A DNA stretch of 64,000 nt from Pseudoroseomonas cervicalis (GTDB lineage Bacteria; Pseudomonadota; Alphaproteobacteria; Acetobacterales; Acetobacteraceae). Positions 41,648 to 51,664 of this stretch are shown piece by piece. How positions within the stretch are numbered: position 1 is the first letter of the stretch; each line of letters begins with the position of its first letter. The notes under the pieces were generated by a model. The model was given only the letters and a program-made list of their open reading frames with translations. It made no database searches and had not been told where the DNA came from. The DNA lies in contig NZ_JAUTAJ010000004.1 in assembly GCF_030818485.1 (NCBI RefSeq), forward strand, positions 496,001-560,000. Direction: 5' to 3'. The position numbers and the translations under genes are program-made.

Positions 41648-42817
41648 ATGATCCCCGCTCGCCCTTTTGATGTCTTCGTCAACCCGAACCACGGCACGCC
41701 CGGCGTGGTGGTGCTGCCCGAGGGCGGTTTCCGCCGGGCCGCCGCCGAGATCGCCGCCTGGCCCGGCTATGCCGTGACCCCGCTGCACGCGCTGCAGGAT
41801 GTGGCGGCCGCGGCCGGGATTGCCGCTGTGCACTACAAGGATGAGGGCAGCCGCTTCGGCCTGGGCAGCTTCAAGGCGCTGGGCGGCGCCTATGCCGTGG
41901 CGCGCCTCCTGGTGGCGGAGCTGGCGCGGCGCGGCGTGGCGCAGGCGGCGACACCGGCCGCGCTGATGGCGGGCGCGCATGCCGCGGCGGTCGGGCAGAT
42001 CACCGTGACCTGCGCGACGGATGGCAATCACGGCCGTTCCGTCGCCTGGGGGGCGCAGCGTTTCGGCGCGCGCTGCGTGATCTTCGTGCATCAGCATGTC
42101 AGCCAGGGGCGGCGCGACGCCATCGCCGCCTATGGCGCCGAGATCCGCGAGGTGCCCGGGCATTACGATGATTCGGTGCGCGAGGCCGCGGCGGTCGCCG
42201 AGCGGGAGGGGTGGTTCGTCGTCTCCGACACCTCCTGGCCCGGCTATACCGAGGTGCCGCGCGACGTGATGCAGGGCTACCGGCTGATGGCGCAGGAGGC
42301 GCTGGCGGCGCTGCCGGCCCCGCCCACCCATGTCTTCGTGCAGGGGGGCGTGGGGGGTGTCGCTGCCGCCGTCTCCGTTCAGCTGCGGGCGCAGGGGGCG
42401 GGCGATGCGCGGCTGGTGGTGGTGGAGCCCGAGCGTGCCGCCTGCCTGCTGGAGAGCGCCCGCGCCGGCGCGCCGCGCGTGGTGGGCGGCGATCTGGACA
42501 CGCTGATGGCGGGGCTGGCCTGCGGCGAGCCCAGCCTGCTGGCCTGGCAGGAGCTGGAGCGCGCCGGCTTCGCCTTCATGGCGGTGGCGGATGATTCGGC
42601 GGTGGATGGCATGCGGCTGCTGGCGCGCCGCCAGCCGCCGGTGGTGGCGGGCGAAAGCGCCGTGGCCGGGCTGGCCGGGCTGCTGCTGGCGGCGCAGGAC
42701 AGCAGGGCGCGCGACGCGCTGGGCCTCGATGCCAGCAGCCGCGTGCTGCTGTTCGGCACCGAGGGCGCGACGGATCCGGAGCTGTATGCCCGGCTTGTCG
42801 GCACGCTGTCTCCGTAG
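41648..42817 (+). CDS. dpaL: Diaminopropionate ammonia-lyase
   Basis: A 389-residue fold-type II PLP enzyme (YgeX family) that splits 2,3-diaminopropionate into pyruvate and two ammonia. The PLP lysine is Lys76 in FGLGSFKALGGAYA. Other motifs are ATDGNHGRSVAWGAQRFG, the aromatic-rich VSDTSWPGYTEVPRDVMQG and the phosphate-binding VQGGVGGVAAAV. ATG 41648. In E. coli ygeX lies among purine-like degradation genes; here the neighbours are a PuuE-like deacetylase and an amidase, which suggests a nitrogen-catabolism group. The stop overlaps the first repeat of the Pho-box array. Confidence 0.92.
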   Translation: MIPARPFDVFVNPNHGTPGVVVLPEGGFRRAAAEIAAWPGYAVTPLHALQDVAAAAGIAAVHYKDEGSRFGLGSFKALGGAYAVARLLVAELARRGVAQAATPAALMAGAHAAAVGQITVTCATDGNHGRSVAWGAQRFGARCVIFVHQHVSQGRRDAIAAYGAEIREVPGHYDDSVREAAAVAEREGWFVVSDTSWPGYTEVPRDVMQGYRLMAQEALAALPAPPTHVFVQGGVGGVAAAVSVQLRAQGAGDARLVVVEPERAACLLESARAGAPRVVGGDLDTLMAGLACGEPSLLAWQELERAGFAFMAVADDSAVDGMRLLARRQPPVVAGESAVAGLAGLLLAAQDSRARDALGLDASSRVLLFGTEGATDPELYARLVGTLSP

Positions 42818-42859
42818 TGTCACGCAACCGTCAAGTCAGAGTCACCTCGCCCCGCTAAT
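42817..42859 (+). promoter_or_regulatory. Pho-box array and -10 upstream of ugpB
   Basis: Three 7-mers at an exact 11-base period: GTGTCAC (42817), CCGTCAA (42828) and GAGTCAC (42839), each carrying GTCA in the same place, as in the PhoB box (CTGTCAT repeats). TAAT at 42856-42859 starts ten bases after the last repeat, where a PhoB-dependent -10 would be. Prediction by pattern; ugp is a known PhoB target in other proteobacteria. Confidence 0.65.
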
Positions 42860-42913
42860 CCCCCGCCCGACCGGCGCGGCCCCGCCGCGCCATCGGAAAG
42901 ATCGGGGGATTGC

Positions 42914-44248
42914 ATGCGGAAGTCTGGTATCGCGGCGCTGGTCGCCGGCCTGGCGCTGACACTGGCGGCGCCGCAGGCGGAGGCGCAGCAGCGCCAGCGT
43001 TTCACCTGGTGGTACGGGCTGACCGGCCAGCTCGGCGAGGTGATGCAGTCCTACTGCAAGAACTTCAATGCGGCGCAGAGCGAGTTCGAGATCGTCTGCA
43101 CCGGCCAGGGCGACTACGCGCAGGCGCTGCAGAACACCATCGCCGCCTTCCGCGCCAATGAGCACCCGACCATCGTGCAGGTCTATGACGTCGGCACCAC
43201 CGACCTGATGCTGTCGGGCCAGTACATCCCGGCGCGCCAGCTGATGAGCGAGAACGGCCACCAGGTGGCCTGGGACAACTACATCTCCTCGATCGGCAAC
43301 TACTACGCCACAAGCCGCGGCGAGATGCTGAGCTTCCCGTTCAACTCCTCCACCGCCGTGATGTACTGGAACAAGGGCGCCTATCGCGCCGTGGGCCAGG
43401 AGAACCCGCCCGAGACCTGGGAGCAGGTGGAGCGCGCGGCGCGGGCGCTGAAGGCGCAGGGCCATGCCTGCCCGATCGCCATCGATTTCGACAGCTGGCA
43501 GCACTGGGAACAGTTCAACGCCATCCACAACCTGCCGATGGCGACGCAGCAGAACGGCTTCGGCGGGCTGAATGCCGAGGTGAAGATCAACGACCTGTTC
43601 CGCCGCCACGCCAACAACCTGCTGAACTGGCACAAGGAAGGGCTGGTGCAGGTGCGCACGCCGCAGAATGGCGGGCTGGTGCCGGCCTTCGCGCAGGGCG
43701 AATGCGCGATGACCATGGGCTCCATCGCCAACCATGTCGCCATCACCCGCACCGCGAAGCAGGGGATGGAATGGGGCGTGGGCATGCTGCCGCTCTATGC
43801 GGGCCATAGCCGCACCAACAGCATGGTGGGTGGCGCCTCGCTCTGGGTGCTGAAGGGCCGCCCGGCGGCCGAGTATCGCGGCGCCGCCGCCTTCCTGGCC
43901 TATATCGCCCAGCCGCAGCAGGAACTCTTCATGGTGCAGAACACCGGCTACATCCCGGTGACGCGCAGCGGCTACGACCAGATCCGCGCCTCGGGCTTCT
44001 ACGGCCAGCCGCAGAACCAGGGCCGCGAGGTGGCGATGACCTCGCTGCTGGCGACCGAGCCCACCGAGAATTCGCGCGGCCTGCGCCTCGGCAATTTCAC
44101 CCAGGTGCGCGCCCTCTACGCCAATGAGATGGCCGCGGCCTTCGGCGGGCAGAAGACGATGGACCAGGCGCTGACGGCCATCGAGACCCAGGCCAACCAG
44201 CTGCTGCGCCGCTTCGAGCAGACCTATCGCGGCCGCCAGCTGCCCTGA
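42914..44248 (+). CDS. ugpB: sn-Glycerol-3-phosphate ABC transporter substrate-binding protein
   Basis: A 444-residue periplasmic solute-binding protein with a clear signal peptide (KSGIAALVAGLALTLAAPQAEA). Family features: FTWWYGLTGQLGEVMQSYC, VYDVGTTDLMLSGQYIPA and LSFPFNSSTAVMYWNK, together with a GMEWGVGMLPLY turn. It binds sn-glycerol-3-phosphate and glycerophosphodiesters for uptake as a phosphorus and carbon source. First gene of ugpBAEC. ATG 42914, 69 bases downstream of the Pho-box array. A strong hairpin follows it. Confidence 0.94.
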   Translation: MRKSGIAALVAGLALTLAAPQAEAQQRQRFTWWYGLTGQLGEVMQSYCKNFNAAQSEFEIVCTGQGDYAQALQNTIAAFRANEHPTIVQVYDVGTTDLMLSGQYIPARQLMSENGHQVAWDNYISSIGNYYATSRGEMLSFPFNSSTAVMYWNKGAYRAVGQENPPETWEQVERAARALKAQGHACPIAIDFDSWQHWEQFNAIHNLPMATQQNGFGGLNAEVKINDLFRRHANNLLNWHKEGLVQVRTPQNGGLVPAFAQGECAMTMGSIANHVAITRTAKQGMEWGVGMLPLYAGHSRTNSMVGGASLWVLKGRPAAEYRGAAAFLAYIAQPQQELFMVQNTGYIPVTRSGYDQIRASGFYGQPQNQGREVAMTSLLATEPTENSRGLRLGNFTQVRALYANEMAAAFGGQKTMDQALTAIETQANQLLRRFEQTYRGRQLP

Positions 44249-44259
44249 TCCACATGACC

Positions 44260-44294
44260 GGCCCGCGCGTCCTGTGACGCGCGGGCCTTCTTTC
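44260..44294 (+). terminator. Intra-operon hairpin between ugpB and ugpA
   Basis: A 12-bp perfect stem GGCCCGCGCGTC / GACGCGCGGGCC with CTGT loop, followed by TTCTTTC. It lies 12 bases after ugpB. An imperfect terminator here would let abundant ugpB mRNA accumulate over the permease genes, as is common in ABC operons. Confidence 0.6.
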
Positions 44295-44319
44295 GTTTCC
44301 GCCCATCGGGGAAGCCAAC

Positions 44320-45204
44320 TTGGAACGCCGCGCCACCTTCCGCACGCCGCTGCTGCCCTGGCTGCTGGTCCTGCCGCAGCTGCTGATCATCTTCGTCTTC
44401 TTCTACTGGCCGACCGGCGAGGCCTTCGTCTGGGCCTTCACGCTGGAGCAGCCCTGGGGCGGCGGGCGGCAATGGGTGGGCTGGCAGAACTTCCTCGAGA
44501 TCTTCTCGAGCGAGCATTACTGGCATTCCGTCCGCATCAGCATCGTCTATGCGCTGGGCACCTCGGCGCTGGCCATCGGCATCGCGCTGCTGCTGGCGCT
44601 GTTCGTCGACCGCGAGGTGACGGGCAGCCGCCATTGGCGCATCGCGCTGATCTGGCCCTATGCCATCGCCGCGCCCGCCATCGGCATGATCTTCCGCTTC
44701 GTCTTCGACCCGCGCGCCGGCATGTTCAGCCTGCTGAACCAGATGTGGCCGGGGCTGTGGAACCCGACGCTGAACGGCACGCATGCGATGCTCATGCTGA
44801 TCCTGGCCGGTGCCTGGCAGCTGGTGGCGTACAACTTCGTCTTCTTCCTGGCCGGGCTGCAATCCATCCCGCGCGGGCTGACCGAGGCGGCGGCGATGGA
44901 TGGCGCCGGGCCGCTGCGCCGCATGCGCGACATCCAGGTGCCGCTGCTGGCGCCGACCTTCTTCTTCCTGCTGGTCATCAACCTGACCGACAGCTTCACC
45001 AACAGCTTCGGCCTGGTGCACATCATGACCGATGGCGGGCCGGCGCGCTCCACCGACCTGATGGTGTTCAAGATCTATTCCGACGGCTTCAAGGGCCTCG
45101 ACTACTCCGGCGCCGCGGCGCAGAGCATCATCCTGATGATCCTCGTGGTCGCGCTCACCTTCATCCAGTTCCGCTTCGTCGAGCGGAAGATGCATTACCG
45201 CTGA
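44320..45204 (+). CDS. ugpA: sn-Glycerol-3-phosphate ABC transporter permease UgpA
   Basis: A 294-residue binding-protein-dependent permease with six helices. The EAA loop reads EAAAMDGAGPLRRMRDIQVPLL, the ATPase-docking site. The opening has two helices (LLPWLLVLPQLLIIFVFFYW). Start is TTG 44320, with GGGGAAGCC upstream; no nearer ATG fits. It pairs with UgpE to form the channel. Confidence 0.92.
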   Translation: MERRATFRTPLLPWLLVLPQLLIIFVFFYWPTGEAFVWAFTLEQPWGGGRQWVGWQNFLEIFSSEHYWHSVRISIVYALGTSALAIGIALLLALFVDREVTGSRHWRIALIWPYAIAAPAIGMIFRFVFDPRAGMFSLLNQMWPGLWNPTLNGTHAMLMLILAGAWQLVAYNFVFFLAGLQSIPRGLTEAAAMDGAGPLRRMRDIQVPLLAPTFFFLLVINLTDSFTNSFGLVHIMTDGGPARSTDLMVFKIYSDGFKGLDYSGAAAQSIILMILVVALTFIQFRFVERKMHYR

Positions 45205-45222
45205 GGGGGAGGGGAGCGAATC

Positions 45223-46137
45223 ATGGTCGAACGCCGCCCGCTGCTCGACATCTTCACCCATGCGCTGCTGCTGCTCTCGGCGGTGGCGCTGCTGGTGCCG
45301 GTCTGGCTGGCCTTCGTCGCCGCCACGCATGACCTGGCCGGCGTCAACCGCGTGCCGATCAACTGGCTGCCGGGCCCGCATCTGTGGGAGAATATCCAGG
45401 AGGCCTGGGCGCGCGGCGGCTTCGCCACGCGCTTCGCCACCAGCCTGATCGTCGCCATCGGCGTCACCGCCGGCAAGATCGTGCTGGCGATGCTGGCCGC
45501 CTTCGCCATCGTCTTCTTCCAGTGGCGCGCCCGCATGCTGGTGTTCTGGGCGATCTTCCTGACGCTGATGCTGCCGCTCGAGGTGCGCATCGTGCCGACC
45601 TATGCGGTCGCCGCCAATGCGCTGCGCCCGTTCCAGGCGATGCTCGACGTCACCGGGCTGACGGCGCTGGTCCAGGCGCTGAGCGGCATCGAGATCAGCC
45701 TGGAATGGCGCATGCTGAACACGCCGGCCGGGCTGATCCTGCCGCTGATCGCGACCGCCACCGGCACCTTCCTCTACCGGCAATTCTTCCTGACCATCCC
45801 GGAGGAGCTGGTGGAGGCCGCCAAGATGGATGGCGCTGGGCCGATGCGCTTCCTGCGCGACGTGCTGGTTCCGCTGTCGCGCACCACCATGGCGGCGCTG
45901 GCCACCATCCTTTTTGTCTATGCCTGGAACCAGTATCTCTGGCCGCTGCTGGTCACGACCGAGCCGCGCTACTCGACGGTGATGGTCGAGCTGTCGCGCA
46001 TGGTGCCGCGCGGCGACGCGCTGCCGCAATGGAACATCGTCATGGCCGGCGTGCTGCTGGCCATGCTGCCGCCGCTGGCGATCGTGGTGCTGATGCAGCG
46101 CTGGTTCGTCCGCGGCCTGGTGCAGACGGAGAAATGA
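45223..46137 (+). CDS. ugpE: sn-Glycerol-3-phosphate ABC transporter permease UgpE
   Basis: A 304-residue second permease subunit with six helices; EAA loop [21 protein letters not shown]. It is preceded at 18 bases by ugpA. ATG 45223 with GAGGGGAGGGGAGC upstream. The conserved [22 protein letters not shown] region is typical of UgpE/MalG-class proteins. A short overlap region with ugpC follows. Confidence 0.93.
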   Translation: MVERRPLLDIFTHALLLLSAVALLVPVWLAFVAATHDLAGVNRVPINWLPGPHLWENIQEAWARGGFATRFATSLIVAIGVTAGKIVLAMLAAFAIVFFQWRARMLVFWAIFLTLMLPLEVRIVPTYAVAANALRPFQAMLDVTGLTALVQALSGIEISLEWRMLNTPAGLILPLIATATGTFLYRQFFLTIPEELVEAAKMDGAGPMRFLRDVLVPLSRTTMAALATILFVYAWNQYLWPLLVTTEPRYSTVMVELSRMVPRGDALPQWNIVMAGVLLAMLPPLAIVVLMQRWFVRGLVQTEK

Positions 46138-46139
46138 GC

Positions 46140-47246
<1,107 letters not shown>

Positions 47247-47289
47247 CGACGATATAGGGCCGGAAGTGAACTTACCGGGAAACGACACC

Positions 47290-48279
47290 ATGAAGCTGAA
47301 CCGACGTTCCCTGATGGCGCTGGGCGCTGGCCTGGCCACTCCGGCGCTGCTGCCCGCCGCGGCGCGCGCCCAGGGCAGCTGGCCCAACCAGCCGATCCGC
47401 CTCGTGGTGCCGTTCTCCGCCGGTGGCCCGACCGACATCCCGGCGCGCCTGATCGCCGAGGAGATCTCGAAGATCCTGCCGCAGCGCGTCGTCGTGGACA
47501 ACCGCACCGGGGCGGGCACGGTGGTCGGCGCCGATGCGGTGGCCAAGGCGCCGAAGGATGGCCACACCTTCCTCTACACCACCATCGCCCAGGCCGCGAT
47601 CCGCGCCATCTATCCGAGCCTGCCCTTCGACCCGGTGAACGACTTCGCCCCGGTCGCGCTGACCGGCGTCATCCCGATGCTGCTGATGGTCAACAAGCAG
47701 GTGCCGGCCAACAACCTTGCGGAGCTGATTGCGCTCTTCAAGAAGGATCCGGGCAAGTACGACTATGCCAGCACCGGCAATGGCGCGGCGCTGCACCTGG
47801 CCTCCGAGCTGTTCCTGCGCCAGGCCGGCGGGCTGAAGGTCAACCACGTGCCCTATCGCGGCTCGGCGGCGGCGATGCCGGACCTGCTGAACGGCACGGT
47901 GGCGATGATGCTCGACGTCGCCAACAGCGCGCTGCCCTTCGTGCAGCGTGGCGAGGTGAAGGGGCTGGCGATCTCCTCCGCCCAGCGCATCCCGCAGCTG
48001 CCGGATGTGCCGACCTTCCAGGAGGCCGGCGTGCCGGGCTACGAGGCCTATACCTGGCACATGATCCTGGCGCCGGCCGGCACGCCGCAGCCGATCGTCA
48101 CCCGCATGAACGAGGTGGTGAACCAGGTGATGGCGATGCAGTCGGTGCAGACGCGGCTGGCTGACCTGACCATGCAGACCCGCAGCGACACCACGCCGGA
48201 GACCGCCAAGAAGTGGCTGACCGACGAGATCGCCAAGTGGGAGCCGATCATCCGCGAGGCCGGCATCAAGGCCGACTGA
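47290..48279 (+). CDS. Bug family (TctC-like) tripartite transporter substrate-binding protein
   Basis: A 329-residue periplasmic protein with signal (RRSLMALGAGLATPALLPAAARA). Bug signature: WPNQPIRLVVPFSAGGPTD, then TGNGAALHLASELFLRQAG and PYRGSAAAMPDLLNGTV, with the final PADs of the hinge region. Bug proteins bind carboxylates or similar small acids for TctAB carriers. No tctA/B follows; the tctBA pair in this window is 38 kb away, so the partner is uncertain. ATG 47290 with GGGAAA; an earlier GTG 47266 is less likely. Follows ugpC by 43 bases but is a separate function. Confidence 0.93.
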   Translation: MKLNRRSLMALGAGLATPALLPAAARAQGSWPNQPIRLVVPFSAGGPTDIPARLIAEEISKILPQRVVVDNRTGAGTVVGADAVAKAPKDGHTFLYTTIAQAAIRAIYPSLPFDPVNDFAPVALTGVIPMLLMVNKQVPANNLAELIALFKKDPGKYDYASTGNGAALHLASELFLRQAGGLKVNHVPYRGSAAAMPDLLNGTVAMMLDVANSALPFVQRGEVKGLAISSAQRIPQLPDVPTFQEAGVPGYEAYTWHMILAPAGTPQPIVTRMNEVVNQVMAMQSVQTRLADLTMQTRSDTTPETAKKWLTDEIAKWEPIIREAGIKAD

Positions 48280-48301
48280 GCCTGGCGCAACGCGCCGCGA
48301 C

Positions 48302-48330
48302 GGCCCGGGGCGCAATCCCCGGGCCTTTTT
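48302..48330 (+). terminator. Rho-independent terminator after the Bug gene
   Basis: Nine-bp perfect stem GGCCCGGGG / CCCCGGGCC, 6-base loop, then five T (48326-48330), 22 bases after the stop. Confidence 0.85.
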
Positions 48331-48366
48331 CATGCCCGGTGCCGCCGCGCCAAACACCTGGCGGGT

Positions 48367-48418
48367 GCAGGGGACCCCGTCCCCTGCCGGGGGAGTTCGA
48401 GGGGGCAGAGCCCCCTCG
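48367..48418. terminator. Double GC hairpin
   Basis: GCAGGGGAC / GTCCCCTGC (48367-48387) followed by CGAGGGGGC / GCCCCCTCG (48398-48418), between the Bug terminator and the stop of the convergent binding-protein gene at 48423. First hairpin belongs to the GGGGAC-N3-GTCCCC family seen at 5127 and 31239. Likely insulates the two convergent units. Confidence 0.45.
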
Positions 48419-48422
48419 TGGC

Positions 48423-49680
48423 TCAACCCATCTCGCCCCGCGGCACGGCGAGTGCCGCGCCTTCCGGCGCCACGGCGACCAGCCGGCCGCCCTGCCATTG
48501 CGACAGCACCGGCTGCGCCCGCTGGTTCTGCCCGGCCTCGTCGAATTCGGCGGCCCAGGCGAGCGGCGCCTCGGCCTCGTCCAGCTCCATCGCCAGCACG
48601 GCGCTGCGCAGCTTCTCGCGCTCGGTGCCGCCGGCGCGCTGGATCGCCTCCAGGAACAGCCGCGCCCCGGCATGGTTGGCCAGGCTGTGCGCCGAGCGCG
48701 GGTCGTGGCCGTATTTCAGCCGGTAGGCCTCGGCCAGGCGCTTCGCCTCCTCGCCCAGCCGGCCGCCGGCGGCGTAGGGGGGGAAGCCGACATTCAGCAC
48801 CCCCTCCAGCGCCGGGCCCAGGCTCTGCGCGGTGTCGGCCAGGCTGTAGCCGCCGCCGCTGCCCAGCACCATGCGCGGCCGCCAGCCGGCCTCCTTCATG
48901 GCGCGGAACAGCGCCATCACCTCCTGCGCCTGGCCGGTGTGCAGCAGCAGCTGGATATCGGCGCTGCGCAGCCGCGCCACCAGCGCCGGCAGGTCCTGGC
49001 CGCCCCGGGGCGTAGCCGAAGCGGCCGAGCAGCGCCGCCTCGCTGCCCTGCAGCCCGCCCTCCTGCGCCGCGGCGACGCTCTGCCCGTACAGCCCGTCCT
49101 CATGCGCGATGGCGATGCGCAGGCCGGCGAAGGGCGCCTGCCACAGCGCCGGCAGCGTCTCCCGCGCCGTGCGCAGGCCGAGCGCGGCATAGTCGGCGGC
49201 GCGCGGGCTGCTGCGGAACAGGTAGCGGAAGCCGCGCGCGGTGATGGAATCGGCGATGGCGCAGAGCTCGAAATAGGGCATGCCGGCCAGCTCCGCCGCC
49301 TGGGTGGCGGCGAAGGAGAGCGGCGAGGCGGTGGTGCCGAACAGCGCCACCATGCGCTCCATCCCCGCCAGGCGGCGCACCGCCTCGCCGGCCTGGGCGG
49401 CGTCATTGGCCTCGGCCTTGACCAGGCGCAGCGGGCGGCCGAGCAGCCCGCCCGCCTCGTTGCGCGCCTCCACCGCCAGCTCCAGCCCGCGGAAGCTCTC
49501 ATCGCCGGGCAGGGCGAGCGGGCCGGAGGCGGGGTAGATGGCGCCGATGCGCAGCTCATTGCCGCTGGCGCGCTGCTGCGCCGCGGCCGGATGCGCGGCG
49601 GCGAGGAGGGCGGCGCCCAGCAGCAGGCCGCGCCGTGTGGTGGCGCTGGAAGGCGTGCTGCGGCCGGGCTGCTCCATCAT
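48423..49680 (-). pseudogene. Branched-chain amino acid type ABC binding protein, split by a +1 frameshift
   Basis: A periplasmic binding protein of the LivJ/Leu-Ile-Val class, about 418 residues after repair. It opens with a Tat-like signal (TTRRGLLLGAALLAAAHPAAA) and the LRIGAIYPASGPLALPGDES start of family members. Frame one ends near LLGRFGYAP; the continuation GGQDLPALVARLRSADIQLL and KYGHDPRSAHSLANHAGARLF is in another frame. Span 1258 bases, one over a multiple of three. Removing one base from the CCCC run 49003-49006 joins GYAPGGQDLP smoothly. No permease or ATPase genes are adjacent, so it is an orphan. ATG 49680 or the adjacent 49677. Confidence 0.85.
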
Positions 49681-49774
49681 CGTGACATGCTCGTGCTTGG
49701 CTTGACGGAAGGCGGCCGGGCGCCGACCCTTCGCGCGAACCTGCCACAGCCACGGCGACAAGGAAACGACCCGC

Positions 49775-50788
49775 ATGACCGACCTGCCGCAGCAGATGAG
49801 CTTTATCGCGCATGGCACGGGCGGCGGGCCAGAGGTGCTGGTGCCGCAGACCGGCCCGCTGCCGGCGCCGCGCGAGGATGAGGTGCTGATCCGCGTGCTG
49901 GCCGCCGGCGTCAACCGCCCGGATGTGCAGCAGCGCAAGGGGCTGTATCCGCCGCCGCCCGGCGCCAGCCCGGTGATCGGGCTCGAGGTCGCGGGCGAGG
50001 TGGTGGCGGTGGGCGCTGCCGTCTCCCGCTGGAAGGCGGGCGACCGCGTCTGCGCGCTGACCAATGGCGGCGGCTACGCCGAATACTGCACCGCGCCCGA
50101 GGCGCAGACCCTGCCCTGGCCGGCGGGCTATGACGCGCTGCGCGCCGCGGCGCTGCCCGAGACCTATTTCACCGTCTGGGCCAATCTGTTCGGCCATGGC
50201 CGGCTCGCCGCCGGCGAGACGGTGCTGATCCATGGCGGCACCTCGGGCATCGGCGTCACCGCCATCCAGCTGGCCAAGGCCTTCGGCGCCTGCGTGCTGG
50301 CCACCGCCGGCAGCGCCGCGAAATGCGAGGCGATGCTGAAGCTCGGCGCCGATGCGGCCATCGACTACCGGGCGCAGGATTTCGTCGAGGAGGTGAAGCG
50401 CCTGACCGATGGCCGCGGCGTCGATGTGCTGCTCGACATGGTCGGCGCCGAGTATTTCCAGCGCAATCTGCGCTGCATGGCCAAGGATGGGCGGCTGGTG
50501 ATCATCGCCTTCCTCAGCGGGCATGAGACGGAGAAGGTCGATCTGCGGCCGATCATGGTCAAGCGCCTGGTCGTCACCGGCAGCACCATGCGGCCGCGCA
50601 CGACGGCGGAGAAGGGCGCGCTCGCCGCCGAGCTGGAGGCGAAGGTGTGGCCGCTGCTGGCGCGCGGCGAGGCCGGGCCGGTGATCCACAGCGTCTTCCC
50701 CTTCGCCCGCGCGGCCGAGGCGCATGCGCTGATGGAGAGCAGCACGCATATCGGCAAGATCATGCTCGACCTCTCGAAACAGGGGTAA
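49775..50788 (+). CDS. NAD(P)H-quinone oxidoreductase (zinc-less MDR family)
   Basis: A 337-residue quinone oxidoreductase-like protein (Qor/PIG3 type). Substrate-facing [26 protein letters not shown] segment ([20 protein letters not shown]), then [20 protein letters not shown] (Rossmann glycine-rich loop with the preceding VLIHGG), [24 protein letters not shown] and the final KIMLDL. No zinc-ligand cysteines. It uses NADPH to reduce quinones, one of the two-electron detoxification routes. ATG 49775 with AAGGAAA. Divergent from the orphan binding protein. Confidence 0.9.
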   Translation: MTDLPQQMSFIAHGTGGGPEVLVPQTGPLPAPREDEVLIRVLAAGVNRPDVQQRKGLYPPPPGASPVIGLEVAGEVVAVGAAVSRWKAGDRVCALTNGGGYAEYCTAPEAQTLPWPAGYDALRAAALPETYFTVWANLFGHGRLAAGETVLIHGGTSGIGVTAIQLAKAFGACVLATAGSAAKCEAMLKLGADAAIDYRAQDFVEEVKRLTDGRGVDVLLDMVGAEYFQRNLRCMAKDGRLVIIAFLSGHETEKVDLRPIMVKRLVVTGSTMRPRTTAEKGALAAELEAKVWPLLARGEAGPVIHSVFPFARAAEAHALMESSTHIGKIMLDLSKQG

Positions 50789-50789
50789 G

Positions 50790-51653
50790 ATGCTCCGGCT
50801 GGCCGATCTGCGCCTGCTGCTGATAGCGGTCACGCTGTTCGGCGGAGCATGGCCCATCACCAAGGCGGCGCTGGCGGATGCCACGCCGCTCTGGTTCGCC
50901 GTGTCGCGCACCCTGCTCGGCGCGCTGGTCTCCGGCCTGGGGCTGGCGGTCTTCGGCCAGCTGCGCCTGCCCTCGCGGCAGGACTGGCCGGCGGTGCTGG
51001 GCGTCGGCCTGCTGCAGCTGGGCGGCTTCTTCGCGCTGACGCATCTGGCGGTGGCGCTGGTGCCGGCCGGGCGCACCGCGGTGCTGGCCAATGTCACCAT
51101 CTACTGGCTGGTGCCGATGTCGGTGCTGCTGCTGGGCGAGCAGGTCTCGCCGCGCCGCTGGGCCGCCGCCGGGCTGGGCCTGGCCGGCGTCGCCGCGCTG
51201 ACCGGCCCCTGGGCGGTGGATTGGCGCGATCCGGACATCCTGCTCGGCCATGCCATGCTGCTGGTGGCGGCGCTGCTGTGGTCCTGCGCCATCATCGTCA
51301 CCCGCCGCTTCGCCCCGCGCACCACCATGCTGGCCAACCTGCCCTGGTGCTTCCTGCTGGGCGGGCTGATCCTGGTGCCGATGGCGCTGCTGATGGAGCC
51401 CGATGGCGGCATCGGCCGTGGCGCGCTGTGGCACGCGGCGCTGATCGGCTGCATCGTGGCGCCGATCGGCACCTGGGCGGTGATCGAGGCCGGGCGCCGC
51501 CTGCCGGGCGCCGTCTCCTCGGTGGGTTTCCTGCTGGCGCCGGCGATCGGTGTCCTCGTCTCCACCCTCTGGCTGGGCGAGCCGGTGGGCTGGGACGTCA
51601 TCATCGGCGGCGCGCTGATCGGCGCCAGCGTCATCGTCGCCACGCGCGGCTGA
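50790..51653 (+). CDS. EamA/DMT family transporter
   Basis: A 287-residue drug/metabolite transporter with ten helices in two EamA repeats: first LFGGAWPITKAALADATPLWF, second VAALLWSCAIIVTRRFAPRT. Exports or imports metabolites such as amino acids; substrate unknown. It begins one base after the quinone oxidoreductase stop, so it is co-transcribed. Confidence 0.9.
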   Translation: MLRLADLRLLLIAVTLFGGAWPITKAALADATPLWFAVSRTLLGALVSGLGLAVFGQLRLPSRQDWPAVLGVGLLQLGGFFALTHLAVALVPAGRTAVLANVTIYWLVPMSVLLLGEQVSPRRWAAAGLGLAGVAALTGPWAVDWRDPDILLGHAMLLVAALLWSCAIIVTRRFAPRTTMLANLPWCFLLGGLILVPMALLMEPDGGIGRGALWHAALIGCIVAPIGTWAVIEAGRRLPGAVSSVGFLLAPAIGVLVSTLWLGEPVGWDVIIGGALIGASVIVATRG

Positions 51654-51664
51654 AGGGTTCGGGG

